DNA of 60,940 bases from an uncultured Pelagibacteraceae bacterium (GCA_902526645.1 CABZLS010000007.1:1-60940); one strand, 5' to 3'. Shown: positions 1 to 9,704, counted from the first letter of the stretch. Notes: generated from the sequence alone by a model not told the origin. A program made the numbers and translations.

Positions 1-801
1 AAACCTTTAATTATTTATCACTCAACTAATGACGAAATTAAGTCAACCAATATTAATTTGAGATTAGATTTTGAATTAGGTGAAAATAGTTGTTTAAAGC
101 TTATTGATTATTTTTCTAATAACACAGCAAAAAATTTTATTAATATTTTTTACAACTTTAATTTGGAAAAAGATGCACTTCTAAAAAATTATAAGATTGA
201 TAAATTTAGAAATGATAATTTGAAATACTCTTTCAATAATATTGAACAGGGTAAAAATAGTGTCTCAGAAACATTTATTTTATCTGCTGGTTCAGATTAT
301 TTTAAAAATGAAATTAATTGTAATTTAAATGGTGAATATTCTTCTGCATTTATCAATGGAGTTTTTTCATTGAAAGAAAATCAACAACACGAAATAAGAA
401 CTACAATAAAACATTTAGTTGAGAACACCAAAAGTTATCAGCTTATTAAAAGTGTTCTTGGAAAAAATTCAAAATCCGCATATCAAGGAAGAATATATGT
501 TAATTCAAAAGCTCAAAAAACAGACGGGTACCAATTAAGCAAAGCAATACTATTAGATGAAACATCAGAATTTAATGCAAAACCAGAATTAGAAATCTAT
601 GCTGATGATGTAAAATGCTCTCATGGATCAGCATCAGGGAGTTTAAATGAGGACTCAATTTTTTATCTAATGTCTCGTGGTTTAAATTACCAACAATCAA
701 AAGAACTTTTGATAAATGGTTTTTTGCTGGATGTTGTTGAAAAGATTACGGACTCTGAAATAAGAAACTTAATTAAAAATATCATTGGATTAAAAGAATG
801 A
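1..801 (+). CDS. sufD: Fe-S cluster assembly protein SufD (5' partial)
   Basis: SufD is the SufBC2D scaffold subunit that helps build Fe-S clusters in the cytoplasm. The frame is open from base 1, so the gene enters from the left edge; a TTG at base 58 is not a real start because homologous sequence continues upstream of it. The visible part is the C-terminal beta-helix core, with the family signature KCSHGSASGSL near the end and the typical tail in which a short helix (residues SRGLNYQQSKELL) is followed by a hydrophobic stretch. It overlaps sufS by 4 bases (ATGA), so the two are translationally coupled. sufB and sufC are expected just outside the window. Confidence 0.93.
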   Translation, partial: KPLIIYHSTNDEIKSTNINLRLDFELGENSCLKLIDYFSNNTAKNFINIFYNFNLEKDALLKNYKIDKFRNDNLKYSFNNIEQGKNSVSETFILSAGSDYFKNEINCNLNGEYSSAFINGVFSLKENQQHEIRTTIKHLVENTKSYQLIKSVLGKNSKSAYQGRIYVNSKAQKTDGYQLSKAILLDETSEFNAKPELEIYADDVKCSHGSASGSLNEDSIFYLMSRGLNYQQSKELLINGFLLDVVEKITDSEIRNLIKNIIGLKE

Positions 802-2018
802 ATATTAATAACATTAAAAAAGAATTTCCAATTTTTGACGAAAAAATTCAGAATAATGATTTAGTTTACTTAGATAGTGCCAATTCATCTCAAAAACCAA
901 AGGTCGTTTTAGACAGAATAAATGACTTTTATTCTAAACAATTTTCAAATGTTGGAAGAAGTTTACATTATTTAGCTGTTGCAGCGACAAATTTGTATGA
1001 AAATACGAGAAGTTCTGTACAGAAATATATAAATGCGAAAGATAAAAATGAAATTGTATTTACTAAAGGTGCTACAGAAGCTTTAAATTTAGTAGCAAAT
1101 ACCCTTGGACAAACAATCTTAGAGCCAAATGACGAAATTTTAATTACAGAGCTAGAACATCATTCAAATTATGTTCCATGGCATTTTTTAAGAAAATCTA
1201 AAAATATAAAAATAAAGTTTGCAGAGATAAATGAAGATGGAGATATGCCACTTGAAAATATTGAGAAAGAAATTACAGATAAAACTAAAATAATAGCTAT
1301 AACTCATTTATCCAATGTCACTGGTGCAGTTTTACCAATCAAAGAGATAACTCATTTAGCACATTCAAAGGGTATTGTTGTTGTAGTAGATGGATGTCAA
1401 GGAGGACCACATTTGAAGCTAGATATGCAAGACCTAGATTGTGATTTTTATGCAATATCATGTCATAAAATGTATGGCCCAACAGGTCTTGGAGTTTTGT
1501 ATGGAAAAAAGAAATGGTTAGAGCAACTTCCACCATATCAAGGAGGTGGAGGAATGATAAATGAAGTAAAAAAAGATAGAATTTCTTATGGTGAACTGCC
1601 TAATAAGTATGAAGCTGGAACAATGGCTACAGCACAGGTAATTGCATTTGACCAATCAATAAAATTTTTAGAAAGTATTGGAATTGAAAACATAATAAAG
1701 CATGAAAAAGAATTAATTGAATATGGTCAAGAAATTTTAAAAAAGAATAATTCTGTAAAGTTAATTGGAAACCCTAAAGAGCGTAGTGGAGTATTATCTT
1801 TTACTATAGAAGGAGTTCATCCACATGATATTGCAACTATTCTAGATGAAACTGGAGTTGCTATCAGAGCTGGTCATCATTGTTGTCAAATACTTCACGA
1901 CAAATTGGGTATTCCTGCGAGTGCGCGAGCATCACTAGGAGTCTATAACACAAAGGATGATTTAGATAAATTAAATGAAGGTATTAATAATTGCAAAAAA
2001 ATTTTTGATTTAAAATGA
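798..2018 (+). CDS. sufS: Cysteine desulfurase SufS
   Basis: A PLP enzyme that removes sulfur from cysteine and passes it to the SUF scaffold. The 406 residues match the usual SufS length. The PLP lysine is K224 in SCHKMYGPTG, and the loop RAGHHCC places the persulfide-forming cysteine at C362, with a second cysteine next to it. The start overlaps the end of sufD and the stop overlaps the start of the sufU-like gene by 4 bases, so this is one tightly packed operon. Class II (SufS/CsdA) assignment rests on this active-site motif. Confidence 0.96.
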   Translation: MNINNIKKEFPIFDEKIQNNDLVYLDSANSSQKPKVVLDRINDFYSKQFSNVGRSLHYLAVAATNLYENTRSSVQKYINAKDKNEIVFTKGATEALNLVANTLGQTILEPNDEILITELEHHSNYVPWHFLRKSKNIKIKFAEINEDGDMPLENIEKEITDKTKIIAITHLSNVTGAVLPIKEITHLAHSKGIVVVVDGCQGGPHLKLDMQDLDCDFYAISCHKMYGPTGLGVLYGKKKWLEQLPPYQGGGGMINEVKKDRISYGELPNKYEAGTMATAQVIAFDQSIKFLESIGIENIIKHEKELIEYGQEILKKNNSVKLIGNPKERSGVLSFTIEGVHPHDIATILDETGVAIRAGHHCCQILHDKLGIPASARASLGVYNTKDDLDKLNEGINNCKKIFDLK

Positions 2019-2479
2019 ATTTAAAAGAATTATACCAAGAAATAATTTTAGAACATGGAAAGAATCCTAGAAATTTAGGAAAAACAAAAAATTTTAATAA
2101 AGATGCTAAAGGTAATAATCCATTATGTGGAGATAATGTACATGTATATTTGAAATTAAACGATCAAAGAAAAGTAGAGGATATTTCTTTTGAGGGAAGT
2201 GGATGTGCAATATCAATGGCATCAGCTTCAATAATGACTGATTTGATTAAAGGCAAAAGTGATAATGAGGCTAAAGAAATAATTGAGGATTTTTTAGGAA
2301 TGATTAAAGAAAATCCTGAACTTAAAAATAAAATTTTAAAAGAAGACGATAAAACGAAATTGATGTGTTTATCAGGTGTAAAACAATATCCAATGAGAGT
2401 TAAATGTGCTACCTTATCATGGCACACTTTGGTATCTGCAATGGAAAATGACGGGAAAGAAATAACCACAGAAAATTAA
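2015..2479 (+). CDS. sufU: SUF-system scaffold / sulfur acceptor SufU (NifU-like)
   Basis: A small protein of the IscU/SufU fold that accepts sulfur from SufS. The conserved ligands are C38 in NPLCGD (with D40), C64 in GSGCAIS and C131 in VKCATLSW. The insertion between the second and third cysteines, carrying an extra C118, is the mark of the SufU subtype rather than IscU. In SufU proteins these residues bind zinc and swap ligands with the desulfurase. It sits between sufS and the sufT-like gene with almost no spacing. Confidence 0.9.
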   Translation: MNLKELYQEIILEHGKNPRNLGKTKNFNKDAKGNNPLCGDNVHVYLKLNDQRKVEDISFEGSGCAISMASASIMTDLIKGKSDNEAKEIIEDFLGMIKENPELKNKILKEDDKTKLMCLSGVKQYPMRVKCATLSWHTLVSAMENDGKEITTEN

Positions 2480-2481
2480 TT

Positions 2482-2778
2482 ATGGATATAAAAAATAAAA
2501 TAATTGAGGAAATTAGAAAAATTTATGATCCTGAACTACCAGTGAACATATATGAACTTGGTTTAATTTATGATATACAAGTAAATGGTCGTAAGGCTGA
2601 AATTAAGATGACATTAACAACACCGAATTGTCCCGTTGCAGAAAGTTTACCAAAAGAAGTAAAAGAGGGTGCAATGCAAGTAGATGGAATAGATGATGTA
2701 AATCTTGAATTGGTTTGGGATCCTCCTTGGAATAAAGATATGATGTCAGATGCCGCGAAATTGGAGTTAAACCTATAA
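2482..2778 (+). CDS. sufT: SufT-like MIP18/DUF59 Fe-S maturation protein
   Basis: A 98-residue single-domain member of the MIP18/PaaD (DUF59) family, which takes part in maturation or delivery of Fe-S clusters. The domain starts with DPELPVNIYELGLIYDI (about residues 17-33) and contains TTPNCPVAESLP with the single conserved cysteine typical of the family, then a C-terminal WDPPWNKDMMSDAAK. It follows the sufU-like gene by 2 bases and shares a base with the sufA start (TAATG). The role in the SUF operon is known from the family; the exact client proteins are not. Confidence 0.88.
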   Translation: MDIKNKIIEEIRKIYDPELPVNIYELGLIYDIQVNGRKAEIKMTLTTPNCPVAESLPKEVKEGAMQVDGIDDVNLELVWDPPWNKDMMSDAAKLELNL

Positions 2779-3110
2779 TGAACCCTATTATTAAATTAAG
2801 TGATAATGCAGCTTTAAGAATTAAGGAAATAATGTCTAACGCTGAAAAAAATGCGATAGGTGTAAGAGTTTCTGTAAAATCAGGTGGTTGTGCAGGCATG
2901 TCTTACGTAATGGAATATTCAAAAGAGGTAAATCCTAATGATGAGTTGATCGAGGATAAAGGAGTAAAAGTTTATATTGATTCGGCGGCAGTTATGTATC
3001 TTTTAGGCACTGAGATGGATTATAAAAAGGAGGATTTCTCATCGTCATTTGTCTTCAATAATCCCAATGAAACCGAGCGTTGTGGCTGCGGAGAGTCTTT
3101 TAAAGTATAA
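2778..3110 (+). CDS. sufA: A-type Fe-S carrier protein SufA/IscA
   Basis: An A-type carrier that holds an Fe-S cluster or iron and hands it to target enzymes. The three family cysteines are present: C38 in SGGCAGMSY and C102 and C104 in ERCGCGESF at the C-terminus. The length of 110 residues is normal. It is the last recognisable gene of the suf operon here. SufA is preferred over IscA or ErpA only because of the operon context. Confidence 0.92.
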   Translation: MNPIIKLSDNAALRIKEIMSNAEKNAIGVRVSVKSGGCAGMSYVMEYSKEVNPNDELIEDKGVKVYIDSAAVMYLLGTEMDYKKEDFSSSFVFNNPNETERCGCGESFKV

Positions 3111-3166
3111 TCCCATTTTGAACATATCAGAGTTGCAATAAACGCATAGATTGATAATATCTAACT

Positions 3167-3337
3167 ATGAACGTCTTTGAAATCAGAAATTTGCGAAACA
3201 GCGAGGACAGAAAGGAAAAGAGAAAAACTTTTTTAAGATCTCTTATAAAATCTGTTGATACTGGAGCAAATGGAACACTTGATTACATTGTTAAAAAAGG
3301 TTCTGGCAAAAACAAAATTGCTAAAACCAGACAATAA
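3167..3337 (+). CDS. Small hypothetical protein, 56 residues
   Basis: An intact 56-codon ORF from ATG 3167 to TAA 3337 between sufA and glnA. The protein begins MNVFEIRNLRNSED and is highly charged, with a Lys/Arg/Glu-rich first half and a second half containing SVDTGANGTLDYIVKKGSG. No membrane segment or signal peptide is visible, and I see no Shine-Dalgarno sequence. It lies 56 bases after sufA, in the same direction, and stops 3 bases before the converging glnA stop. The way it fills the gap and its ordinary codon use suggest a real gene; I do not recognise the family. Confidence 0.6.
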   Translation: MNVFEIRNLRNSEDRKEKRKTFLRSLIKSVDTGANGTLDYIVKKGSGKNKIAKTRQ

Positions 3338-3340
3338 AAA

Positions 3341-4747
3341 TTAACAACTGTAATACATCTCAAACTCTATCGGATGAGGTGTGTGCTCAAAATTGTGTAT
3401 TTCTTCAAACTTTAATGCGATATAAGCATCAATTTGGTCATCAGTAAATACATTACCTTGTTTTAAAAAATCTCTATCTTTATCTAGACTTTCCATTGCT
3501 TCTCTTAAAGATCCACAGACAGTTGGAATTTTTTTAACTTCCTGCTCTGATAAAGCATAAAGATCTTTGTCAAACGATTTACCTGGATCAATTTTATTTT
3601 TTATTCCATCCAAACCAGCCATTAACATTGCTGAAAAAGTTAAATATGGGTTGCCAGCTGCATCACCAAATCTAATCTCACATCTTGCTGCTTTTTTACT
3701 TAAAGTGATAGGAATTCTACAAGATGCTGATCTGTTTCTTGCTGAATAGGCTAATAAAACTGGAGCCTCAAATCCTGGAATTAATCTTTTGTAACTATTT
3801 GTCGTAGCATTTGAGAAAGCATTAATTGCTTTAGCGTGTTTTAGAATTCCACCTATGTAGTGTAAAGCAGTATCTGATAAACCTGCATATTTATCACCGG
3901 AAAATAGAGCTTTGTCTCCTTTCCATATTGATTGGTGCACGTGCATACCTGAGCCATTATCACCTTTAACTGGTTTAGGCATAAATGTTGCCGTTTTTCC
4001 GAATGAATTAGAAACCATATGAACAGCATATTTGTAAAGTTGTAAATTATCTGCTTGATCCACTAAAGTACCAAAATACATTCCAAGTTCGTGTTGACTA
4101 GGTGCGACCTCATGATGGTGTTTTTCTACTTTTATTCCCATTTCTTTCATTGCTTTAAGATACTCACTTCTCATATCTTGTTCGCTATCAACTGGGGGAA
4201 CTGGGAAATAACCACCTTTAATTCCTGGTCTGTGACCCATATTTCCGTTTTCATACTCTTTTCCTGAGTTGTATGGGCCTTCTTTACTGTCTATTTTAAA
4301 TCCTGTTTCATTCATATCATTCTTGAATCTTACATCATCAAACACAAAGAATTCAGCTTCAGGACCAAAAAAAGCTTTATCTCCAATTCCTGAATCTTTT
4401 AAATAAGCCTCGGCCTTTTTGGCAGTGCCTCTAGGATCTCTTTCGTAAGGATCTTTTTTTATTGCATCTAAAACATCACAAAAAAGATTTAATGTATTAT
4501 GAGATGTAAAAGGGTCTACAATTGCTCTTGATGTATCTGGTTTTAAAATCATATCAGACTCATTTATCGCTTTCCATCCAGCTATAGAAGATCCATCAAA
4601 AAAAATACCCTCTTTTAACATATCGCCGTCTACCATTTTGGCATCCATTGTTACGTGTTGAAGTTTTCCCCTAGGATCAGTAAACCTTAGGTCAACGTAT
4701 TCAATTTCTTTATCTTTTATGGTTTTTAATACATCAGTTGTACTCAT
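3341..4747 (-). CDS. glnA: Type I glutamine synthetase GlnA
   Basis: It makes glutamine from glutamate, ammonia and ATP and is the main route of ammonium assimilation. The 468-residue length is that of GSI-beta dodecamers. Visible motifs include [10 protein letters not shown] (49-58), the ATP-site stretch [16 protein letters not shown] (258-273), NRSASCRIP (338-346) and the tyrosine Y397 in KDLYALS, which is the adenylylation site in regulated enzymes. A good AGGAGA ribosome site precedes the ATG. It is transcribed alone and diverges from the ybaK-like gene. No NtrC-type or sigma-54 site was seen in the 141-base upstream gap. Confidence 0.97.
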   Translation of the reverse strand: MSTTDVLKTIKDKEIEYVDLRFTDPRGKLQHVTMDAKMVDGDMLKEGIFFDGSSIAGWKAINESDMILKPDTSRAIVDPFTSHNTLNLFCDVLDAIKKDPYERDPRGTAKKAEAYLKDSGIGDKAFFGPEAEFFVFDDVRFKNDMNETGFKIDSKEGPYNSGKEYENGNMGHRPGIKGGYFPVPPVDSEQDMRSEYLKAMKEMGIKVEKHHHEVAPSQHELGMYFGTLVDQADNLQLYKYAVHMVSNSFGKTATFMPKPVKGDNGSGMHVHQSIWKGDKALFSGDKYAGLSDTALHYIGGILKHAKAINAFSNATTNSYKRLIPGFEAPVLLAYSARNRSASCRIPITLSKKAARCEIRFGDAAGNPYLTFSAMLMAGLDGIKNKIDPGKSFDKDLYALSEQEVKKIPTVCGSLREAMESLDKDRDFLKQGNVFTDDQIDAYIALKFEEIHNFEHTPHPIEFEMYYSC

Positions 4748-4888
4748 AATCTCTCCTTTATAATTCTGGACGTTGTAATAACAAAAAAAGACTGATAAAT
4801 AATGCTCTTTTAATTAATATCACCTATGCATTTTTTACATAAGTTTAATAGGTAGTTTGCAAATTTGCTAACAATTAAAAGTTGAATT

Positions 4889-5368
4889 ATGACTTTATTA
4901 AATAAAGAACCAGTGAAAAGAGTTGAAAAAATCCTTAAAAAATTTGATAAAAATCAAAAAGTTCTTGTTTTAAACACTTCTGCAAAAACTGCACTAGATG
5001 CAGCTTCATCTTTATGTTGTGATGTTGGAGCAATTGTAAAAAGTTTAATTTTGAGAACTGAGAGTAGTTTCATTTTATGTTTAGTTGCTGGAGATAAAAG
5101 AGCATCATTAAATAAGATTAAAAAAATCCTCGATTTGAAAGATGTATCAATGGCATCTGCTAACGAAGTTAAAGAAATAACAGGTTATACCATTGGGGGA
5201 GTTTCGCCCATTGGTCACTTAAAAAAAATTGATATTTTAATAGACAAGTCATTAAATAGATTTAATTCATTATTTGCTGCTGCAGGACATCCGAATTGTG
5301 TATTTAAAATTGATTTTGTGGCTTTACAAAAAATCACAAATGGTTTTGTTAAGGAAATTTCAGAATGA
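4889..5368 (+). CDS. YbaK/EbsC-family aminoacyl-tRNA deacylase
   Basis: A 159-residue protein of the YbaK/ProX editing domain family, which hydrolyses mischarged tRNAs such as Cys-tRNA(Pro). The family features are a conserved lysine in GAIVKSLIL (about residue 54), AGDKRASLNKIK (72-83) and the glycine-rich YTIGGVSPIGH (110-120), the usual substrate-pocket loop. It overlaps the following EamA gene by 4 bases. The exact tRNA edited cannot be read from sequence. Confidence 0.85.
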   Translation: MTLLNKEPVKRVEKILKKFDKNQKVLVLNTSAKTALDAASSLCCDVGAIVKSLILRTESSFILCLVAGDKRASLNKIKKILDLKDVSMASANEVKEITGYTIGGVSPIGHLKKIDILIDKSLNRFNSLFAAAGHPNCVFKIDFVALQKITNGFVKEISE

Positions 5369-6243
5369 AAAAACCAGTATTGATAGATTATATTTTATTA
5401 ACAATTTTAGCGTTAATTTGGGCATCTGCATTTTTTAATATTAAGATAGCAACTTATTCATTTGGACCAGTTACAATTGCTTTCTTAAGAGTATTTTTTG
5501 GAGCAATCCCGGTAATACTACTTTGTTATCTTAAAAAAATAAAGATAGAGGCCTTTTCAAAAGATTGGCATTGGTTCGCGATAATAGGTTTTATAAATTT
5601 AGTTGCTCCATTTTTTTTAATTGCTTATGGAGTAAAATCAGTTCAAAGTAATTTAGCAGCAATTTTAATGTCTACTACTACATTAAGTTCAACTGTACTT
5701 GGTCATTTTTACACAAAAAATGAGAGATTTAATTTAGTAAGAACAATAGGTGTATTAATTGGATTTTCGGGTATAGTTTATTTATTTTCAGATAATTTGT
5801 TAATTAATGAAAACAATTTTATTTCTGCTTTATTAATACTTTTAGGAGCTACTTGTTATGTAGTTGGAGGTGTCTTAACATTAAAAATAAGTAAGAAAAA
5901 AAATGAGAATGTAACTGGCTCAATATTGATTTGGGCTATAATTATTTTGCTCCCTTTAGTAGGTTTAACTGAACAACCATGGAAGTTATCACCAAGAATA
6001 GACTCTTCTATATCTGTTATTTACTTAGGTTTAATTTCAACTGGAGTTGCTTGGCTTTTAAGATTTAGAATTTTGATAAATAATGGTTTAATTTTCCAAT
6101 CACAAGTTTCTTACTTGATACCAATTTTTGGAACAATTTTAGGTTATATTTTCTTAGAAGAATTAGTTACATTTAAAGTTTTTATTTCTTTAGCTGCGGT
6201 GTGTATTGGAATCTATTTTGTCCGAAAAGCAAGTTTCAAATAA
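5365..6243 (+). CDS. EamA/DMT-family membrane transporter
   Basis: A 292-residue integral membrane protein of the drug/metabolite transporter superfamily with about ten hydrophobic helices arranged as two EamA repeats. The first repeat shows ALIWASAFFNIKIA and the repeated ISTGVAWLLRFR / YLIPIFGTILGY pattern marks the second. Such proteins usually export amino acids or metabolites. The ATGA overlap with the deacylase gene points to co-transcription. The substrate is unknown. Confidence 0.85.
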   Translation: MKKPVLIDYILLTILALIWASAFFNIKIATYSFGPVTIAFLRVFFGAIPVILLCYLKKIKIEAFSKDWHWFAIIGFINLVAPFFLIAYGVKSVQSNLAAILMSTTTLSSTVLGHFYTKNERFNLVRTIGVLIGFSGIVYLFSDNLLINENNFISALLILLGATCYVVGGVLTLKISKKKNENVTGSILIWAIIILLPLVGLTEQPWKLSPRIDSSISVIYLGLISTGVAWLLRFRILINNGLIFQSQVSYLIPIFGTILGYIFLEELVTFKVFISLAAVCIGIYFVRKASFK

Positions 6244-6324
6244 TTTAATTTATTTTTGAAAAAGCTTTTGTCTCATTCCTTCGCTTGAAATTTTTTTTAA
6301 AAAAATCTAAATTCATTATTATAA

Positions 6325-7071
6325 TTAAATAAATATTCTTAAACCCATTCTGATTGCAACAAAAATAACTAATAATGAAGTCATTAAAGCAAGAATTCTA
6401 TTCGAAAAAATTTTTAGGTTTAAATAATTTCCTACTAAGCCACCAATTAAAACAGCAAAAAATAGAGGCCAGAATAATAAAATTTCGTATATTAATGCTT
6501 CTTTAGTTAGTTGACCTATTACACCTGAAATTGAGTTTAAAAGTATAAAAATCGAGGCAGTCGTAACTATATTTTTTGGTTTGTCAGCTTTTAATAAAAA
6601 AAGAATTGGACTTAAGAAAATTCCTCCTCCAATACCAACGACGCCAGAGATGAATCCTAGAACAGAACCCATTAATAAAGCTATGAAAAAATTTAATTTT
6701 TTTATAATTATATTTTGGTCTTTATAACTTTTATTATTAATCAGCAACAAGATACCCGCAATAGATAAAACAAAAAATAATAAAATTTCAAATAATTCTT
6801 TTGTTATAACTAAAGTGCCACCCAAAAATGATAAAGGAATAGATCCTATTAAGAAAGGAATTAGTAACTTAAAATTATGATTTCCAGCCCTTATATAATT
6901 AATAGAATTTCCTGAAACCACAATTATATTACAAATTAGAGCTATTACTGGAAAAATGTGGTAAGAAACATCCCAAATTACCAGTAACGCTAAGTAAGTA
7001 GATCCACCACCAAATCCAACACTTGAGTATAATATAGCTGTAACAAAAAATAATATTGATAATATAATCAT
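6325..7071 (-). CDS. TSUP-family permease (TauE/SafE)
   Basis: A 248-residue membrane protein of the TSUP (TauE/SafE) family, whose members move sulfite, sulfonates or other small organic anions. Two repeats each carry the family glycine motif: GFGGGSTYLALL near residue 20 and GVVGIGGGIFLSP in the second half. About eight hydrophobic segments are present. It is divergent from moaB with an 11-base gap. A second, longer TSUP protein is found in the sulfur block at 48020-49105. The substrate is uncertain. Confidence 0.85.
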   Translation of the reverse strand: MIILSILFFVTAILYSSVGFGGGSTYLALLVIWDVSYHIFPVIALICNIIVVSGNSINYIRAGNHNFKLLIPFLIGSIPLSFLGGTLVITKELFEILLFFVLSIAGILLLINNKSYKDQNIIIKKLNFFIALLMGSVLGFISGVVGIGGGIFLSPILFLLKADKPKNIVTTASIFILLNSISGVIGQLTKEALIYEILLFWPLFFAVLIGGLVGNYLNLKIFSNRILALMTSLLVIFVAIRMGLRIFI

Positions 7072-7082
7072 ATAAAAATTTT

Positions 7083-7583
7083 ATGAGGGTAAATATAGCA
7101 TTACTTACTGTAACAGATACAAGAACATTTGATAATGATAAATCAGGAGGCATACTAGTAGATAAGATTAAAGAAGCAAATCACAATTTAATAAGTCGAA
7201 AAATATGTAAAGATAATAAAAATGAAATTGTAAAAATTTTAAAAGAATGGTTAATAATAGAAGAAATAGACGTAATTATAACAACTGGTGGAACAGGACT
7301 TACTGGAAGAGATATTACTCCAGAAGCATTAGAGGAAATTGCTGAAAAAAATATTATTGGATTTGGTGAATTATTTAGAAATTTAAGTTTAAAAACAGTT
7401 GGAACATCAGCTATTCAGTCTAGAGCATGTGCTGTGCTCTCAAATGGTAAATATATATTTGCTTTACCAGGTTCATCAGGCGGTGTGACAGATGCCTGGG
7501 AAGGAATTTTAAAGCATCAACTAGACATTAATCATAAGCCTTGCAATTTTGTGGAACTTTTTCCAAGACTTAAAGAAAAATAA
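7083..7583 (+). CDS. moaB: Molybdenum cofactor biosynthesis protein MoaB
   Basis: A 166-residue MoaB/Mog-fold protein that adenylylates molybdopterin before molybdenum insertion. The MPT-binding motif TTGGTGLTGRDITPEAL (about residues 65-81) and the C-terminal FALPGSSGGVTDAWEGIL are clear. Its product would be needed by the molybdenum enzymes SorA and MsrP encoded at 14458-15675 and 10666-11571. It lies away from the main moa operon and converges on the DUF1244 gene with no gap. The length fits MoaB better than Mog (about 195). Confidence 0.9.
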   Translation: MRVNIALLTVTDTRTFDNDKSGGILVDKIKEANHNLISRKICKDNKNEIVKILKEWLIIEEIDVIITTGGTGLTGRDITPEALEEIAEKNIIGFGELFRNLSLKTVGTSAIQSRACAVLSNGKYIFALPGSSGGVTDAWEGILKHQLDINHKPCNFVELFPRLKEK

Positions 7584-7829
7584 TTATTTTTGATACTTTT
7601 CTTTCCACTCCGAATAAGGCATTCCATATATTCTTTCCCTAGCCTTAGGATCAGAAATTGTTATCCCTTTTTTTAACGCCTCTTCTCTGTACCATCTTGA
7701 TAAACAATTTCTACAAAAGTTAGCAAGGTTCATTAGATCAATATTCTGAACATCCTTTCTTTCATCTAAATGTTTTAACAACCTTTCAAAAGTTGCTGAT
7801 TGAATTTCAATTTTTTCATTTTCATTCAT
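7584..7829 (-). CDS. DUF1244 domain protein
   Basis: An 81-residue protein matching the DUF1244 family, which is common in proteobacteria. The diagnostic block is DVQNIDLMNLANFCRNCLS (residues 26-44), followed by RWYREEA and the ending YGMPYSEWKEKYQ. The CRNC pair may bind metal, but no function is known. It is a single gene on the minus strand that ends exactly where moaB ends. Confidence 0.85.
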   Translation of the reverse strand: MNENEKIEIQSATFERLLKHLDERKDVQNIDLMNLANFCRNCLSRWYREEALKKGITISDPKARERIYGMPYSEWKEKYQK

Positions 7830-7946
7830 ATTGAAATATTAAAGGCTTTTAAATTATGCACAAGATATAGTATTCATGCAATTCAAAGTAGTAATTTTGA
7901 TATTTTATAAATAGACACACTCAATAATTACTAGTTTAATTAATAA

Positions 7947-9686
7947 ATGGCTAAAAAGAAAAAGCTTAAATTAAAGCCAAAGACCAATAGAAAAAAATAT
8001 AAATTGGTCAAAATTTCTAGAAAAAGAACAAAAACAAAAAAAAAAATCGTGACAAAAAAGTCTGCGACCAAGAAGCGTTCTAAAAAAGCTAGAAAAAATA
8101 ATAAGCTTAAGTCAACAAAAAAAACAAGAGGAGTAAATAAAATGAGTGCAGAAGCTATGAAAGTGTCATCTGTTCTAGATACTTCTCATTTGAAGGTTAA
8201 ATTTCCATTTAAAGCAAAATATGGAAACTACATTAACGGAAAATTTGTAGAACCTAAGTCTGGCAAATATTTTGATAATGTTAGTCCGATCTCTAATGAG
8301 AAAATTTGTTCAGTTGCACGATCAAATGAAAAAGACGTTGAAGCAGCATTAGACGCGGCTCACGCAGCTTTCCCTGAATGGGGAAAGACAGACATCACTA
8401 CAAGATCAAACATTTTGTATAAGATCGCTGATGTTTTAGAAAAAAATCTAAACTTATTAGCTGTGGCTGAATGTTTAGATAATGGAAAACCTATCAGAGA
8501 ATGTATGGCGGCAGATTTACCTTTGGTTATTGATCACTGGAGATATTTTGCTGGTGTAATAAGAGCAGAGGAAGGATCAATTGCTGAAATTGCTAATAAC
8601 CAATATTCATACAATTTTCATGAGCCACTAGGAGTTGTTGGTCAGATAGTTCCATGGAATTTCCCATTATTGATGGCAACATGGAAATTAGCACCAGCTC
8701 TTGCTGCAGGAAACTGTTCAGTTTTAAAACCAGCTGAACAAACTCCGGCATCAATTATGGTGATGATGGAACTTATTGGAGACCTATTACCTCCAGGAGT
8801 AGTTAATATTGTCAGTGGTTTTGGATTAGAGGCAGGGAAACCTTTAGCATCTTCTAAAAGAGTTGCTAAAGTTGCATTTACAGGAGAAACAACAACTGGA
8901 AGATTGATTATGCAGTATGCTGCACAAAACATAATTCCAATTACTTTGGAATTAGGTGGAAAATCTCCTAATATTTTCTTTGAAGACGTTATGGAAAAAG
9001 ATGATGACTTCTTTGATAAATGCATCGAAGGTTTTGTAATGTTCAACCTTAACCAGGGTGAGGTTTGTACTTGTCCAAGTAGAGCTTTAATTCAAGAGTC
9101 TATTTATGATAAATTCATGGAAAGAGCTATTGCAAGAACAAAAGCTGTTGTGCAAGACAATCCTTTAAAAATGGAAACTATGATTGGAGCACAAGCATCT
9201 GTAGAGCAAATGGAGAAGATTAAATCTTATCTTGAGCTTGGAAAAAAAGAGGGTGCCAAAGTTCTGACAGGAGGAAGTGCTGCAAAACTTAATAGTGGAT
9301 TGGAAAAAGGAAATTATATCCAACCAACTATTTTTGAAGCTAATAACAGCATGAGAATCTCTCAAGAAGAGATTTTCGGACCTGTGGTATCTGTTATTAA
9401 ATTTAAAGATGAAGCAGAAGCATTAAAAATTGCTAATGATACTCTTTATGGTTTAGGAGCAGCTGTATGGACTAGAAATGGTAATATAGCTCACAGAATG
9501 GGTAGAGCTATACAAGCAGGAATAGTGTGGACTAATTGTTATCATGCTTATCCAGCTCACTCTCCATTCGGCGGATACAAACAATCAGGAGTTGGAAGAG
9601 AAACTCATAAAATGATGCTTAATCATTACAGACAGAATAAGAATCTTCATGTTTCTTATGCTGAGAAAAAATTAGGCTTCTTTTAA
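7947..9686 (+). CDS. NAD-dependent aldehyde dehydrogenase (AldB/ExaC-like) with Lys-rich N-terminal extension
   Basis: The core is an aldehyde dehydrogenase oxidising short aldehydes such as acetaldehyde to acids. It has the NAD/active-site motifs [18 protein letters not shown], the Glu-bearing [14 protein letters not shown] and the nucleophile Cys in [11 protein letters not shown], plus a C-terminal [15 protein letters not shown]. The EVCTCPSR form and the adjacent DUF779 gene match the AldB/ExaC subgroup. The first 65 residues are about half Lys/Arg with no acidic residue and are not part of the family. An internal ATG at 8142, preceded by AGAGGAG at 8127-8133, would give a 514-residue enzyme of normal length, while no ribosome site precedes 7947. 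Both starts may be used. Confidence 0.93.
   Translation: MAKKKKLKLKPKTNRKKYKLVKISRKRTKTKKKIVTKKSATKKRSKKARKNNKLKSTKKTRGVNKMSAEAMKVSSVLDTSHLKVKFPFKAKYGNYINGKFVEPKSGKYFDNVSPISNEKICSVARSNEKDVEAALDAAHAAFPEWGKTDITTRSNILYKIADVLEKNLNLLAVAECLDNGKPIRECMAADLPLVIDHWRYFAGVIRAEEGSIAEIANNQYSYNFHEPLGVVGQIVPWNFPLLMATWKLAPALAAGNCSVLKPAEQTPASIMVMMELIGDLLPPGVVNIVSGFGLEAGKPLASSKRVAKVAFTGETTTGRLIMQYAAQNIIPITLELGGKSPNIFFEDVMEKDDDFFDKCIEGFVMFNLNQGEVCTCPSRALIQESIYDKFMERAIARTKAVVQDNPLKMETMIGAQASVEQMEKIKSYLELGKKEGAKVLTGGSAAKLNSGLEKGNYIQPTIFEANNSMRISQEEIFGPVVSVIKFKDEAEALKIANDTLYGLGAAVWTRNGNIAHRMGRAIQAGIVWTNCYHAYPAHSPFGGYKQSGVGRETHKMMLNHYRQNKNLHVSYAEKKLGFF
8127..8144 (+). promoter_or_regulatory. Strong internal ribosome binding site and start codon in the aldehyde dehydrogenase gene
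   Basis: AGAGGAG at 8127-8133 stands 8 bases before the in-frame ATG at 8142. This is one of the best Shine-Dalgarno sequences in the window and begins a protein MSAEAMK that aligns in length with normal AldB/ExaC enzymes. It argues that the canonical enzyme starts here, whatever happens to the basic extension. Confidence 0.75.
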
Positions 9687-9704
9687 ACAATAATAAGATA
9701 TAAT

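Noticed and set aside
58-60. TTG at 58 as the sufD start
   Set aside because: The reading frame stays open and family-like to base 1, so the gene is cut by the window edge.
2164-2469. 101-codon antisense ORF within sufU, and similar long antisense ORFs (for example 2603-2899, 8642-9046, 32723-33118, 60442-60765)
   Set aside because: They lie wholly or mostly within well-supported genes on the other strand and have no recognisable protein features.
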